Source: Micropterix aruncella (lineage: Eukaryota; Arthropoda; Insecta; Lepidoptera; Micropterigidae). Taken from it: a DNA stretch of 64,000 bases. Positions 33,799-47,400 of the stretch are shown here, one piece after another; the stretch's first letter is position 1, and each line of letters opens with the position of its first letter. The notes below the pieces were generated by a model. It was not told the DNA's origin. It searched no databases and worked only from the letters and a program-made list of their open reading frames with translations. The position numbers and the translations under genes were made by a program. The stretch spans positions 42,875,601-42,939,600 of the forward strand of contig OX155980.1 in NCBI GenBank assembly GCA_944548615.1, given 5' to 3'.

Positions 33799-34350
33799 AT
33801 CTAAAGTTTTTAAAACGGTTTATGGTGGAAAAGTTATGAATCGATCGAGTGTGTTTAAATAGTATCGTGAATTTAAAATCGGCCCTACTGACATTCTCGA
33901 CGAGCAGAGGAGTGGAAGACCACCGATTGTGACTGAAGAACTTGTTGAAAAAATTGATGAAGCTGTTTGTGGCAACCGCAGATGGACTGGATGAATTTTT
34001 GGTGATGTTTTTCCACAAATCTCCAGATCTCTGCTGCACGGAAACACTCGGAATTCATAAGCTGTGTGCAGGGTGGGTTCCAAAATAGCTTACTGAGCAG
34101 CACAAAGTGAATCAAGCGACATCTTTGTGAGTGAGAGTTTTTGGAGCGGTATGAACTCGATGGTGATGATTTTCTTGACTCTATTGTTACTGGGGACGAA
34201 ACTTGGGTTGCTCACTATACCCCTGAAACCAAGAGACAATCCTCACAGTTGCATCACACCGCATCACCCTCAGCAAAAAAAACCAAACTACAATTTCAAC
34301 CAAAAAAATCATGGCATTGGTGTGGTGATTTTCGGGAATTCTGTATTGGC
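33799..34350 (+). pseudogene. Mos1-like mariner transposase remnant, 3' part lost
   Basis: Frames give VMNRSSVFK.YREFK.GPTDILDEQRSGRPPIVTEELV (HTH and linker), VFPQISRSLLH, and FLERYELDGDDFLDSIVTGDETWVAHYTPETK (first catalytic Asp in TGDETWV). Stops and frameshifts are frequent. The second and third catalytic Asp region is absent. A hAT element sits at the broken 3' side. Confidence 0.8.
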
Positions 34351-34378
34351 AATATGCATACATTGCCATTGTATCTGC

Positions 34379-35704
34379 CAGGGTTGGCTTGATTTTCCCC
34401 GACCCGAAAAAACCCACTGGGTTAAATTGGATAAAACCCACCTGAAAAAAACCGAGGGTTTTTGATGAATGTGGGTTTTTGAAAAAATACTTGTTTATAA
34501 TATAATTAAATCAATGATCGGATATAGCATTTATATTATATTTTATCAAAAAGAAAAAAAGGATGTATTTGTGACATATATATTTAGTACAAGCAAAGTT
34601 AAGTTAATCAGTTTAATACACTTTAATTAATAGTGTTACTTAATTAATAGTGTTACTTCAATTCACCAATCCCACTCACACATATTCTTGTCACGGAGAT
34701 ATCGGCATACTGAGACTTTTATATCGGATTTTTCCACACACAGTCTGTTCCGTAATTTACTCCAGACCATTCCAAATGTTGAGAAAAGTCTTTCAATTGA
34801 TGCAGAACTGGCCGGACAAGTGTGTCATGTGGAGAAAAATGAGCAATATCCATTGGGCAGTTTGCTTTGGTCAATCACCACCTCCATCTTTTCCGTTTTT
34901 TGGCCCACGATTTTCCACAATTTACTGGGTAAAATTTTCGAGACTACATTTTCATGGAATAAAGTAGACGGGTATAAATCATTGAGAATGCCAAAACACT
35001 AGCCATGAACTCAAGGTAATGCTTCGTTACCCATTCTTCGACCATTTTCTCTTGATCTGGTTTCAGGCGCCGACCGTAGTATCGCGGATCCATCATATTC
35101 GCCAAGAAGTGAAAAGGTTGCATCGCATCATTGAACCTCGCACTTATGGCCGTCCTGTAGGGCTCAAGTTCATGACTTTCCATCAGATCAAGTCATACTT
35201 CAACTGCATCAGATATAGTCGTATCGTCAGCCTGTAGTTTGTCCAGCGCCACGGAAACTTCCTTCAATTGCTTCTGAAGATGGATGGCTTAAGTATAAAA
35301 CCCAACATTGTCAAGCCCACGAGCTGCCCCTACATCGAACTGTATTTGCGGGTCAGGATAAGCTTCAATATCCATGCGAATTTCAACATATTTGTGATAA
35401 ATCGAGATAAACAACTGTTGTGAAAATAAAGGGGATCTCCCTGACAACTGACAATAACGATTTTCGGGAGAATTCCCTTCATGGTAGTGTTACAACTTTA
35501 TTTAGTAGGAAATAGATTTGAATTTTGAGAAAAAATGCAATAAAATGGTAATAAAATAAATTAAATGAAAAATTAAAATATATTCATTTAAAATGCTCAT
35601 TAAATCCGAAAAAAACCCGAAATTCCCCGAAAAAGCCCGAAAATCCCCGAAATAACCCAGTGGGCAGATATTTTTTGATGAAACCGGGGTTTTTGCCAAC
35701 CCTG
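34379..35704 (-). mobile_element. hAT element inserted at the end of the mariner remnant
   Basis: Ends CAGGGTTGGC and GCCAACCCTG are perfect 10-bp inverted repeats. GTATCTGC at the left and CTATCTGC two bases beyond the right end are a 7/8 target duplication. Subterminal ACCCACTGGGTT / AACCCAGTGGG and CCCGAAAAA words occur at both ends. It is 1326 bp and carries a minus-strand hAT transposase remnant. Confidence 0.8.
34690..35290 (-). pseudogene. hAT transposase C-terminal half, decayed
   Basis: The minus strand reads EVSVALDKLQADDTTISDA, then PYRTAISARFNDAM..FHFLANMMDPRYYGR.L (the conserved A..LDPRY motif), and CPASSASIERLFSTFGMVWSKLRNRL (C-terminal dimerisation signature SA..ER.FS). Frame breaks near 34960 and 35190 inactivate it. 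The N-terminal BED finger and RNase-H N-half are missing. Confidence 0.8.
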
Positions 35705-35709
35705 GACTA

Positions 35710-36565
35710 TCTGCCCTATGGCCGGTGCTTCAGAAGAGTCGATGAACTGCGAAGAGTCCAAAGTAAAAAGTGCCAAGTGCATCGTAAGTTTCTTAACAGT
35801 ATTTACCGCGCCCAATATTCTGCTTCCACAATCAATCGATTGAGTAAATTAACACTATAAATTATTGCTTTAAACCAACATATTGAGGAACAATGGATGC
35901 GATCTATTTTTTTGTATTATATGTTCGATTCAGTCAGGACCATACAAAATAAACGATACTTACAGGAAATAGAACATTCAGAGAATGATTGATCAAGATT
36001 TCACTATAAATCTCATCTGCAGTAGATATCTTTATGCAGAATGTGGAAATCAGTGATTTTACTGGATGGATGGATAGACAGATTTAAGACTAGACATGGC
36101 TTTTTTTAATGGACAAATTGTAGAGCGATAGAATATGTAAGACACCAATATAAAAGTACTAGTTCCAATATTTCAGTACTATTCCTGCCTTACTCGTTTA
36201 ACACACTATTTATGTAAGTACGTCTTGAATAAATTTGGCTGAGTATGAAAAATTGCTGCTGTTCTCCAATGCTAAGCAGGCAAAGTGCAATTTTTTTCCT
36301 CACCACTCTAAGCGCTGCCCAAACCAGCGCACAAATAAGATGCTTGAAAGTTTATAACAACACCTTAAGCTTTTGAGTAGTTTTTGTTTGTATATTTGTT
36401 TGTGCCTTAGTTTGTACAGTAGCGAGATTTAAAAAAAAGTAATTTGCCTGTTTTGCCTTAGAGAATAGCAGCAAATATATACTGACAAATGCGCCACAGC
36501 TTTGCTAGCGAACTTTTAGCTCTTGTGATGATTGTGGCCATAACACTTTAAATCTCCACCTCAAA
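35710..36565. other. Intergenic DNA, unassigned
   Basis: Continues the target-site sequence beyond the hAT element. No gene recognised. Confidence 0.3.
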
Positions 36566-36567
36566 GC

Positions 36568-36935
36568 CCAGTTCTTAGAAGCAAGTGGCAATTTTGGAAC
36601 AACCTATTTAACCCCATATGTGTATATATTAAGAAAATGTCTGTATTTAACATTCTTAGAAGCAAGTGGCTAGGAAGTGGAATTCTTAGAAGTAACATTT
36701 TAAGAATCAAGGCCCAGTTCTTAGAAGCAAGTGGCGATTTTGGAACAACCTATTTAACCCCATATGTGTATATATTAGAAAAATGTCTAGGTATTTAACA
36801 TTCTTAGAAGCGAGTGGCAAGGAAGCGGCATTCTTAGAATCAAGGCCAAGTTCTTAGAAGCAAGTGGCAATTTTGGAACCATCTATTTAAGACCATATGT
36901 GTATATATTAGGAAAATGTCTTGGTATTTAACATT
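36568..36935. repeat. Tandem repeat of about 133-146 bp, three copies
   Basis: GTTCTTAGAAGCAAGTGGC starts copies at 36571, 36717 and 36850. Each continues with ATTTTGGAAC, CTATTTAA..CCATATGTGTATATATTA and AAAATGTCT. The motif TTCTTAGAAGC is further reiterated inside the units. Confidence 0.85.
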
Positions 36936-37261
36936 TTTTATTAATTATTTGATCGAATCAAAATTTTGCTGATTTGATACTCTTATTTTTCTTTGAAATT
37001 TGAATTTAAATACTACATTGTTAATATAACTTACGTCAAATCACTCAATTTTAATATTGGATATGGTACCTAACAATATTGAAAAAAAAATACTTTAAAA
37101 AGTGACTGTCCATTTAGTATCTCTAACCTTCTTAATCATGTTCTTTTGTACCATGCCCATTATTAGGCATTGGCGATCATGTTCAAAATTCACCAGAGAA
37201 GTATGTTTTGATATTGTACTCTCTTACCTCTTACCTTCAATTTTTTGCAAAATTTTAAATA

Positions 37262-37585
37262 TACTTGAAGTATACTACAAGTATAAATATATTACAAGTA
37301 TATGGATGCATCAGGTATACATTAAGTACACTGTACATACTTCAGACCATACTTAACCCACTTAATCATACCCATTCTGAACCCACAATAGTCTTTCAGC
37401 AGCACTCATGTCTTGGCCATAAGACCGCATGGAAAGAGCCTTATGGCCAAGACATGCGTGCTGCCGAAAGACTATTGTGGGTACAGAATGGGTATGATTA
37501 AGTGGTTTAAGTACGGTCTGAAGTACCTATATACAGTATACTTGATGCATCCGTATACTTGAAGTATACTTGATGCATCCAAGCT
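37262..37585. mobile_element. Large hairpin (fold-back) element, about 140-bp arms
   Basis: GACCATACTTAA.CCACTTAATCATACCCATTCTG..CCCACAATAGTCTTTC..CAGCA at the left is the near-perfect complement of the right arm around a 14-bp loop at about 37425-37438. Flanked by clusters of AAGTATACTTGATGCATCC words. No ORF. Confidence 0.8.
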
Positions 37586-37589
37586 GAGG

Positions 37590-38219
37590 TTTTAATAAGT
37601 TTTCCGCGGAAAAAAGAAAACGGTGATGTCTATGATGGTGATGAATATGATGTCTATGTTGAATTACGGCCAATTCATTGGAAGGCTTCTATAGAGGTTC
37701 AACCAATATGATTAATATAAATGTTTTTCATTCATATATATTATATTTATTGGAAAAGTAAAATTTTTTGTAGCTTCCGTTGACGCACCGATGAACAAGC
37801 CATTTTAATTTATTGGCCACATTTTATTTTAAGTTGTCCATCAAGAAATAACAAGAGTATCATTTACAAGCAGCACTATCAACGTATTTTTAAAAAATAC
37901 ACAATATTGTCCTCGACATAATCTTTATCTCTCTTAATAGAATTCTCAGTTCCCTTGCGGAATGTTAATTAATTCTCTCCTTCTCCACTTTAGTTCACTT
38001 TTTATCCAAACCACGAGTTGATGACCATATCCTTTTATGCCACACACTTAAAACCTTCATTGTTCTTATTAATAAACCCCAATACATAAACATGACTGAT
38101 TTGTAAATTTAAAAAAACTTTGTATTTAAGAACAAGTATCGATACCTTTAAATTATAAATGTTATAATATACTTTTAGCGGATATATGAAATTAAGTTGT
38201 ATTTTTTCTGTTGGTCCAG
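37590..38219. other. Sequence upstream of the first rno coding exon
   Basis: AT-rich and ending in a pyrimidine tract plus AG (TTTTTTCTGTTGGTCCAG, 38202-38219), an acceptor-like site 22 bases before the rno ATG. This implies a spliced 5' UTR exon further upstream. Confidence 0.45.
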
Positions 38220-38241
38220 GTTGCGAGGAGAAACTGGCGAG

Positions 38242-38417
38242 ATGTCTCAGCGGGGTTCGAAGAGAGCGGCGGTTGGAAGGAGTGAAGAAGTAGGTTCCTC
38301 CAAACGGCGCAAGACCGAAATGGAGGAAGTCCAATGGCAAGCACGTCCCATCAACGACCTAAAAATCTCCACCATCTACAACAGAAGCGCACCCGAAGCC
38401 CCAGCCGAACTCTTCAG
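38242..38417 (+). CDS. rno: rno exon 1 (coding part)
   Basis: ATG in a GGCGAGATG context, 58 codons plus two bases. It reads MSQRGSKR, a basic KRRK cluster (possible nuclear signal) and [16 protein letters not shown]. The donor CAG|GTATGT starts at 38418. The exon probably begins at 38220 after an acceptor, with 22 bases of 5' UTR. Confidence 0.92.
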
Positions 38418-41400
38418 GTATGTTTCGTTCATGCCTAATAATATTCATTATGCAATGCTCAATTATTAGCTCCCTCATATCGAACAATAGCCTGAATTAT
38501 ATCCTAATGTTAGCTTTTATCTTTAAATTATATTTCCATATACCTATACCTATTTTTGTAATCAAATAATTCGTTATGCAGCGTAAGTAATGTATATGAT
38601 GTCCATCAGTATCCTCCGCTTATTGCTTGCGATTGGTTTAAACTAGTTTAAGTTTACTTACTTTAATCAGCTCAAAATGAATCGCTAAAGTTTTAACACC
38701 ACCTCAAATGAATCTCATGGTATATGCAACTTCTTATTTGAAATATTTTATTTTAAGCGATTTCAGTGCTAAGCTATGGAATTAGTATCTATATTAGTCA
38801 TTACTATATTATGCCTCAGCATTCAATGTAATACAACATGTCAGGTAGATATATTTTATAAGTATTATTGCGAAATTATGTATTATTGCGAACTGCAATG
38901 CAGCGACTTGCTAAAAATATGTGCTTTCTGCTTCTCTGGCTATAGTAATATTCAGGAAAATATACTTATTTCTATTTTGCATTACTAATATTCAGGAGAA
39001 TCTAGTTATTTCTATTTTGCATTAGTAATATTCAGGAGAATATAGTTATTTCTATTTTGCAATAATATATTTATCAACGACCTATATAATTCAACTTTGC
39101 GAAAACTATTATTAAAATGTTTACTAATACAATGCAAGTTTTTAAGTGATAGCTACTGCGAAATTCATACTATTCATCTGTGCCTAATATTATACTGATT
39201 ATGTAAGAATACCTATTAAACTAATTAATCAATAATGGCCATTTTGAACTGTCAAATGTGTTTTTCAATATTAATTGGTTTTTAATTATAATGACTGAAG
39301 CATTGCTGCTTGCTTTCACTTTGAGTTCAGTTTGCAATTACTTGTCCAGCTGTACAGTTGTACTTGCACTTATCATTCAATTGGAAGTTTTGTGTTAGGA
39401 AGTTGAATTTCTGGTGAGTTGCATATTATTATTATGTATTGAATTTTAATTTTAAATTATATTGCCATTGCGTGCTTCTTGACAAATAGTAATTATTCAG
39501 AATAACTTGCAATTTATTTTCATTATTTCTGTGTTTGACATCTAAAAAACAAATATTAAATAGTGTGTTGTTGCCGCTTCTTCTGAGCATCAAAAAGTAT
39601 TTTATATAAAGAGTAAATGATTCCAAACATAATTTTATAATTATGAAATACTTAGATAATGCCTAAATATATGCCTATTTAGATAATGCCTAAACGTATT
39701 GAACTCAAGGGTTAGTTTACAAATTGCTGAATATCATTAATTCTCATTGTACATTGTTTATATTATTCGTACACTGTCTTCAAGTGAAATGTTGAGTTTC
39801 TGAATTCTAAGAATGCTAAATATATTTTGAATGAACATGCATATTATTTATATAAAATGTTTACGTATGAATAAACAATGTCATCAGAAAAACTCGGTTC
39901 AATGACATCACAAAACAATAACAACAAAAACTCAATTTGATAGTGTTTTGGTGCTTTAGACTTATTTACATTATCTCAATGGCTACTTTGGTTAGTAAGT
40001 AAGTTGTAGGAAAATTTAATAGTGTTTTGGTTCATCCATATAAAGTTGCTCTAAACATTATTATTGATATAATATTATAACTCATAATAACTGAAATGTG
40101 TATGTTACTATTATTTGTAAATGTAAAGTAGTGAACATTTGGTCAGAAATATTGCTTAGACTATATAGGGCAATAATGTTTATCATAAATAGCTTCAATC
40201 TTTATTGTCCATGAAATGCATTGGGATTCTTGTTATCATACATACATCATATTATGTTACTTGAATTCCAGAAAGGATCTAATCAGCGCCATGAAGTTAC
40301 CGGATTCTGAACCACTTGCTGCAGACGAATATTGGGTTATAACCGATCCATGGAAACAGGAATGGGAGAGAGGAGTTCAAGTACCTGTCAATCCTGATTC
40401 TTTACCAGAACCAACCGTGAAAGAGCTCAGCAATCCTCCTGTTCCACCGGGACAAGAATTTACTCTGTAAGTTTAATTAATCTATGTAGTATTTTTAGCC
40501 TAGCAACTTGCAGATGGCAGTCGCTCTATGGATGAAAGTGTTTCTCTCAAGATTTGATCACATTCTCATGGGACTTTGTCTAAAACTTATCAATGTTAAG
40601 CTAAGCATTGAGTCTGTGACAAGCAGCTTTAGGATTTTCGTGTATTTTATACATTTAGAACTTAGTAGTAAATGAAAGGAAAAAAAACAATATTTATCTC
40701 AACTGTAGGTTTAATTTATTTTTTATAAAAAAATCCAGTTAGTAGAAATCTGCCACAAGGTGTGGTATTTATCAAATTAAGTTAACATGATTTCTTTTAT
40801 ATGGTATAGTAGTATAATTTATTTGTGTAGTTTGACTATTTTTTAATTTTAAATTTTGTATTTTAGGTTTCAAAAATATCTAAGTAGGTATAAATGAAAA
40901 ATGCAGATGGTCAAGATATGAAATGAAAAGTCAGTTATAGAATAGTGAAGTGAGACAAATTACAACAGTAAAAATGCTGCAATAGGAATAATCAAGACAA
41001 ATTTTTATATAATAATCCATCTCCGATCATCAAAATGATTCAATTTAGTAATGTAAATAGTCAATAGTTCAAAAAACATGTAATAAGAATAATCATGAAA
41101 GATTAGAAAAATTAATAGTGTCGAAGTCCTTAATAGAATAAATTGGGACCGTAATAAGAATATTTTGAACCTTTTTCTTAAATGGAACCTCTCCAAAACC
41201 CCTGTTGCACAATAGAATGTTGTTGTAAAAAAGGTTATTGCACTTTGTAAGGATGCAAGTCTTGTTTGTTTCGCATTTTATGTTAATGCAATCTTCAATC
41301 CACCTTGTACTCCGAATGAATCTTTCAATGTTCCTTTATTGAATTCCCCTGGTTACCAGCCACTATCTCATAGATTTTGGGAACATTCATCGACAGACAG

Positions 41401-44400
41401 GTCACTTGTCTTACTTGGTTAATGACTAACCGAATTTAAATGCTTCTTATTTCAGTCCAAAAAACAAGTACATCAAACTCCAGCGCGATGCTCACTTTTC
41501 ATCAGAGAGACATCAACTTAGTGGGGCGGCCGCAAGAGCCGAGACCGCCTGTGGATACGACCTGGATGCGACGGACGCCGCCTGGCTTAGAATCGTCAAC
41601 GGGGAACGCGCTCGGGCTGGTCATCCTGCCATCACAGAAGACCAGCTAGAGAAAGTCATCGAGGAGCTAGAGGTGTGAAGTCTCATTTTTTCTTTTACAT
41701 ATCTTTAATTGGGGTTTATGGGGAAAATATTCTGAATTTCATTGCTGCAGAACGGAAAGTCAGTAACATTTGGGCCAATTAAAAAGAAGAAGTTAAATGC
41801 TTATTTAAGTTAAATCCCGATTTCATTTTGTTTGGTTTTCTGACCATTGTTAAATTTCATTCTTTCTAGCTCACTTGAAAATATTTGTGAGAAATTTGAT
41901 AAAAAAATGTGAAAAATTACAATAGTGTCACAAAAATTACTCAACCACTCAGGCCAGTTCCAATGCAAAAAAATGCATGGTCAAAATGGTAATTACATTT
42001 GAAAGCTATGTGCTTTACCACATACAAATACAATCCTCGTGGCATCAATCATACACATTCAATTTACAAAGCGTTTTCTAGAAAATGTCATTGGACAAAC
42101 AATATTTCATCATTTATTTATAGAACGCAAGTATCGTAGATAGAAAAACATTTTTTTGAGATCAAAAATAAATTACAGACAGCATTAGTTCTTTTGAAGT
42201 TATCAATAGTTTCTTCTTTCAAACAAATAACATAATTATGATTTCCATAGTCAATGTCCTTATTGTTACATAAATCAATTTCCTATGCATTTTGCGCGTT
42301 ATTTGTGTGGGGTTTTCAGATTTTCATCGTTACTTTTTTTGGTTTTCTGACCTAATAGTAGTAATATTCATGTTTCGAAAATAATTCATAAACTATAAAT
42401 CCATTTGACAGTTCACTGTCATTGAGTTTTTCCACCAATATAATGAATATGAGAGTGTTGCAATAGTAAATTATAATATCCCGAATTCATTAGTAAATTT
42501 TAAATAAATTATAAAATAATGCATAAAATACTATAATTTTATTTTAATATTATGGCATTAGGTAAATAATGTATTACAAATTTACTTATGAATTTGTGAT
42601 GTCTTAATTTATTATTGCAACACTAACATATTCATTAAATTGGTGGAAAAAACAATGACAGCTAACTAACAAATGGATTTATAGATTATGACCTATTTTT
42701 GAGAGATAAATATTACTATTACGTCAGTATATGTTAATCAAACGAGGCTATCGACAAGTGGGTGCCATTTTTTCCCTACACAACAAAATCTAAATGATAT
42801 TAGGAACTAATGATTAAAATAACACTGATGCGTTTATATAATGCATTTTTTTACATTTCACTCTTTACACATGTAAACTATGCAAAACGAGATTAAAAAC
42901 AATACTACAGATATTCAAAGTTTGCACGTCGAATTGCTACTGAGCTCGGCGCAGGACAAACATAAATAGTATGTTGAGTCGGCTTTAGAGGTCAAGTATT
43001 TTTATAACAATACATTTTCATATAAGTTGGATTATTATAAATTTGGTTTATTGTCCTTACGGTACTCCAACATCAGTTATCTTTTTCAATTTCACAAATA
43101 CCGTTTTAGAGATAGTTATTGACTTTTCGCTCTGTGGCGATGTTCGCCATACGTTCGTAATGAACATACGAAAGCGAACATACGAAGCTCTGTTCGCTTT
43201 CGTATGTTCATTAATTTAAATTTGTATTTATGGCGTGAATTAGAGCAGTGCATTTTATGAACATACAACTGCAAAAATATTTATATGCAGTAAATAAAAG
43301 CATGCTATGCCGTAATAAACTAAAAAGTAATTTTCTTCAATTTCATTGTATTTCTCAAATCCGCGATAAAGCATTTTTCAATGCTAAACGTTTATTACAA
43401 AAATTATTTGAAATAGTCGATGAACCAATACAAATACAAATAATGTCCAATATTACTGCATGAAGATTTATGAATTTGTTCGTGTTATGTTGAGCTTACA
43501 AAATTTTGTTTTTGGGGACAGTAAATTCTAAAGTTTTTTCACAATATATCAAGAGATGCGGATTTACGACCTTTTAAGTGATCTAAATATTATTAATATG
43601 CAAAAGAATTATTTCATTTAAAGTTGGTTATCTTTATTTTCAATCTCTGTACTTTCGTTCATTCTAAATGAAAGTATTTCTTAGAGCATTGTAAATTTTC
43701 ATAAATCTTCACGCTGTCATTTGCAGCTACTTTGTCAAAATATTATTAAATACCTACTTATGAAATATCAAGTTACAATCTAAGACAAATTACGTGTTAC
43801 AATGTTTTCAAAATACAATGTTTTCAATTAGCATTGTTGAAGTAGCAAAACAGTCTCATTAGGACTTTCTTTTTCTTTTACTGTTGTCTATTTATCCCAT
43901 GCACGTAAAATATTATCATTATAAATAATTGCTTTGCGTTTTTATTATCCTGTTAATAATTCCAATTACACCACTATTTTCGAGTTTACTTAACCTCTTT
44001 GCTGTGGTGGCTCGTGGCTAAGAATAGACTCTAACGGTGAAGCATAAATGAATTAGTGGGTGCGGCCCGCTAATGTTTATAATCCTGTGTTCCGAAATAT
44101 AGTTGCAAGGCCGCAAGTGATACAGTCGGCTTCGTATATTACAAGGCTTTATTTCATCAAAAAATCTATACATGGAGTAAATGTGAAGAGGTAACACTAT
44201 GACTTATTTTTATTGCAAAATAAGCTTGCAAAACTGATATAAACCATCTTCTAAATTGATAGAATCGACCAATACAGATTTGAGTAGGCCGCGGCGAAGA
44301 GGTTAAATACCAAAGGTTATGCTTTGCTCTTCTAGAAATTATGGTTTAAGATTTTAATATATATTTTAATATATATTAATGCTTATTTCCAACAAATAGA

Positions 44401-47400
44401 TATTTTTTAATCCTTTTTAAAACAGAGCGCCTATTATCGAAACAAAAACCATGCTTTCACAAGAAAGCGCTTGAATATACTATATACGGTTATGATATTT
44501 TACTTCTACAACATTCAAGGAAATATCAATTATAGATGTGCTCCAGTGCTGTTTGCTGAAAAAGATCTGTTAGATTAATTTACTTTAAAATAGTATTTCA
44601 ATACGCTTAATGCATACTTTCAACAATCTACACAATCGGTGCAAATAGTTTTGATAATCAATATCCAAATAATTTCATTCATTTTAACCCCCCCCCCCCC
44701 CCCAACTGCGGATGGCTCTTATAAGAGCAACATATGGACCATTTTAGGAGTCAGCTGCAGTCGATGGGATAAGAGACCGATTTCACCAGCTATTTTAACT
44801 AAAAACTTAGTTTACAATTAAAATAAGCATTCCATAATGTAAAAAAAATAATAAGAAACTATTAAAGAGTGACTTCATAATCATTCCTAGAGACTGTCTG
44901 CGTCACTTCAGTGTCTCGCTCTTCACTCTTGCACATTCCGAAGTGATGTAGACTCTCCGTCGAATAGGTATTACAGTCGCACTAAAATAATATCATAATT
45001 TGATGAGTTCCCTGAATGTTAGGAGAATTGAAATGGCCGATATAATTGTAGATGTTTTTGTAAAAGTAATTTATTAAATAAAAAAAATAAACACCTCATT
45101 ATAATTTTTTTTAATTGCAGTTTTACCACAGCTTTTATTGTTTTTTGCTTGTTACTTTTCACTTCTGAATTTGCGATTGTTTGGGACTGTTTTGTTTCAT
45201 GTATTAATTAGTTATTTAACTGTCTTATTTGGTTATCAAACACACCATGTCTAATTGTTGTGTATGTAGCACATTTAGTGGGTCAGCGCTCGGTAATTTA
45301 TAATGGTGAAAGTCAAAAACCAAAGAACTTAGTAATTTGTTTATGTCTGAGATATAAATTTCTCATAGTAATATATTAATCTCTCATTCGCAGAAGCCCC
45401 CTGAAATACAGTAGTGAATACTTGTAATAAAACGAGACATCATAATAATGTACAATGTAGCCAATGAGGCAATGACCTAGTTGTCCTACTTTTTATATTA
45501 TGCAAATCGAGCCAATGGCTCCAGAATTGACTGTTGAATATTAGGTAATTTTAAAAGAAGCAAGCGGAGCATTGTGTCAACCCGCGATATATATATGAGG
45601 TAACGAGGAGAGCTTTTACTTTGAGTTTCACCCATATTTGGGGGTCCAGAACCGATGGGCGAGTTTCAATACTGTTTCTTCCTATATGTAACTTGTTTCT
45701 TACTGGGGATGCATCGATTATTGATTTACAGATTCCGATTCCCTTTATTTTGAAAAAAAATGAAACAACCATAGCCTATTTCTTCTAGGCTAAAAATAGT
45801 CTCTGATGCTTCTGAACTTAATTGGGAGAATAGATATTTTTGTGCGATTTTCTTGAGATTCAGGTAACGGCTATAATTGCACTAATATTGTCGTGGGTCA
45901 TAGCTTTCCAAAAGATTGGATCCAAGTCAAATAAATAAGACCCTACTTTGTCTTGAGCGATGTTCCTTGCAATATTTGACAATTGCTTGAATAATTCTCT
46001 GCCGCCCGAATATTTTTTGCAAGCAATCCAGATGCCATCGCCGTACTTCAGAAGATACTGGAGAATTTCTTTAAACATTTAACAGTATTTTCTTAGCAAA
46101 TATCGACAATTCCCATTAATCGGGACTATACCAATAATTGTCGATTAATCGTATCATAATAATAATCGGTAATCAGCTGTATAATTTTCGAGATATGTCA
46201 TGCAGGTTGGAGAAAAACGTTTCAATTATAAAAGTTCCAATTCAAATATATCGAAATACTATCTATAAATCGTATTAAGGAATCAATTGGTGAGCGTGTA
46301 AAAAAAATCATTCAAAAGATCCCGAGTTTTAGACAAATAAATAGTCACATAGCAGAGAGATAAAATAGCTCGGATCAAACTGACTATGTTGACTAGTCTA
46401 TGAGAGATGTTAAGAAATAATAGTTTTTGTTTAAAATTATGTTATTTTATTTAAAATTGTGTTTTAAAAAACCATCATGATTGTTATCCTGGAACTGAAT
46501 TACTATTCGAGGTTGACTTATGCATGTCGATCATGAGTTTTCAGTATTATCCTCACCAGAATTTTGGTAACAAAAATGATGAAATCTTTAGATACTTTCA
46601 TATTAGTAAAGTAGTAGTTACTGGCAAAGTAGGTTCAGGATTATGGTCTGAAAATACAGTTTTATTAAATCATATTATATGATTAAAAGCTCTAGTAATA
46701 GTATATATTGATCATTAAAAAACACAAAGAACATGCTTTTTCAATAAAGTAATTCCGAATTGTGTCATTGTATATGGAGCAAAAAACTTCTTGCTAAAAC
46801 CAACTACGAGCTATCTTGTTGTTGGCAGTCAATGTGTTAACTAAGATTTTATTTGTTCCATCAAGATTTTTATTACCTTTGTTAATTTTTCATTATAAGT
46901 TTGTACAACTCTTGGTTTGGAATATGACAGCTTATTTTAATTTGATTGCATTCATGGAAAAATCCTTAAAATTAGAGAAGGATAATACGTCTGCCATATT
47001 ATCAACTATTTGTGACATTTGTTTTCTAGTAGACACTTAGAGAGATGTTTACCTAATATACATTGTAAGGAGATACATTGACACAATATGTACAAGGTAG
47101 TTAGTAGGGAAGTAATTTAAAGATAAGAAAGCCTATATTATTATTGCTGTGCGAGCTCTTGAGTACTAGATAAATTTTCACATTGGCTCGGTTTCTGTAC
47201 ATCTTGCAAGTCACGCAAGCAATGAGTGTACCCTTGAAACCGCAGTGCTCCGTGCACTGAATGCTTATTTGTCAAATATGAGTAATCTCTAGGGATATTT
47301 GATATTTGCTCCCTTGAAGGTGGAGCGATCCTAAAAGCATAGTGCAACATGTTGATGTCCCGAACAGTGGCACTGAACACAGTGTCAAATAAGTGTGCTG

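Noticed and set aside
36568..36935. CRISPR-like array
   Set aside because: Repeats are long, directly tandem and of uneven length without unique spacers, and the genome is eukaryotic.
38197..38241. Upstream in-frame ATG extending rno N-terminally
   Set aside because: It lies within the acceptor's pyrimidine tract (MYFFCWSR...), and family members begin with MSQRG at the chosen start.
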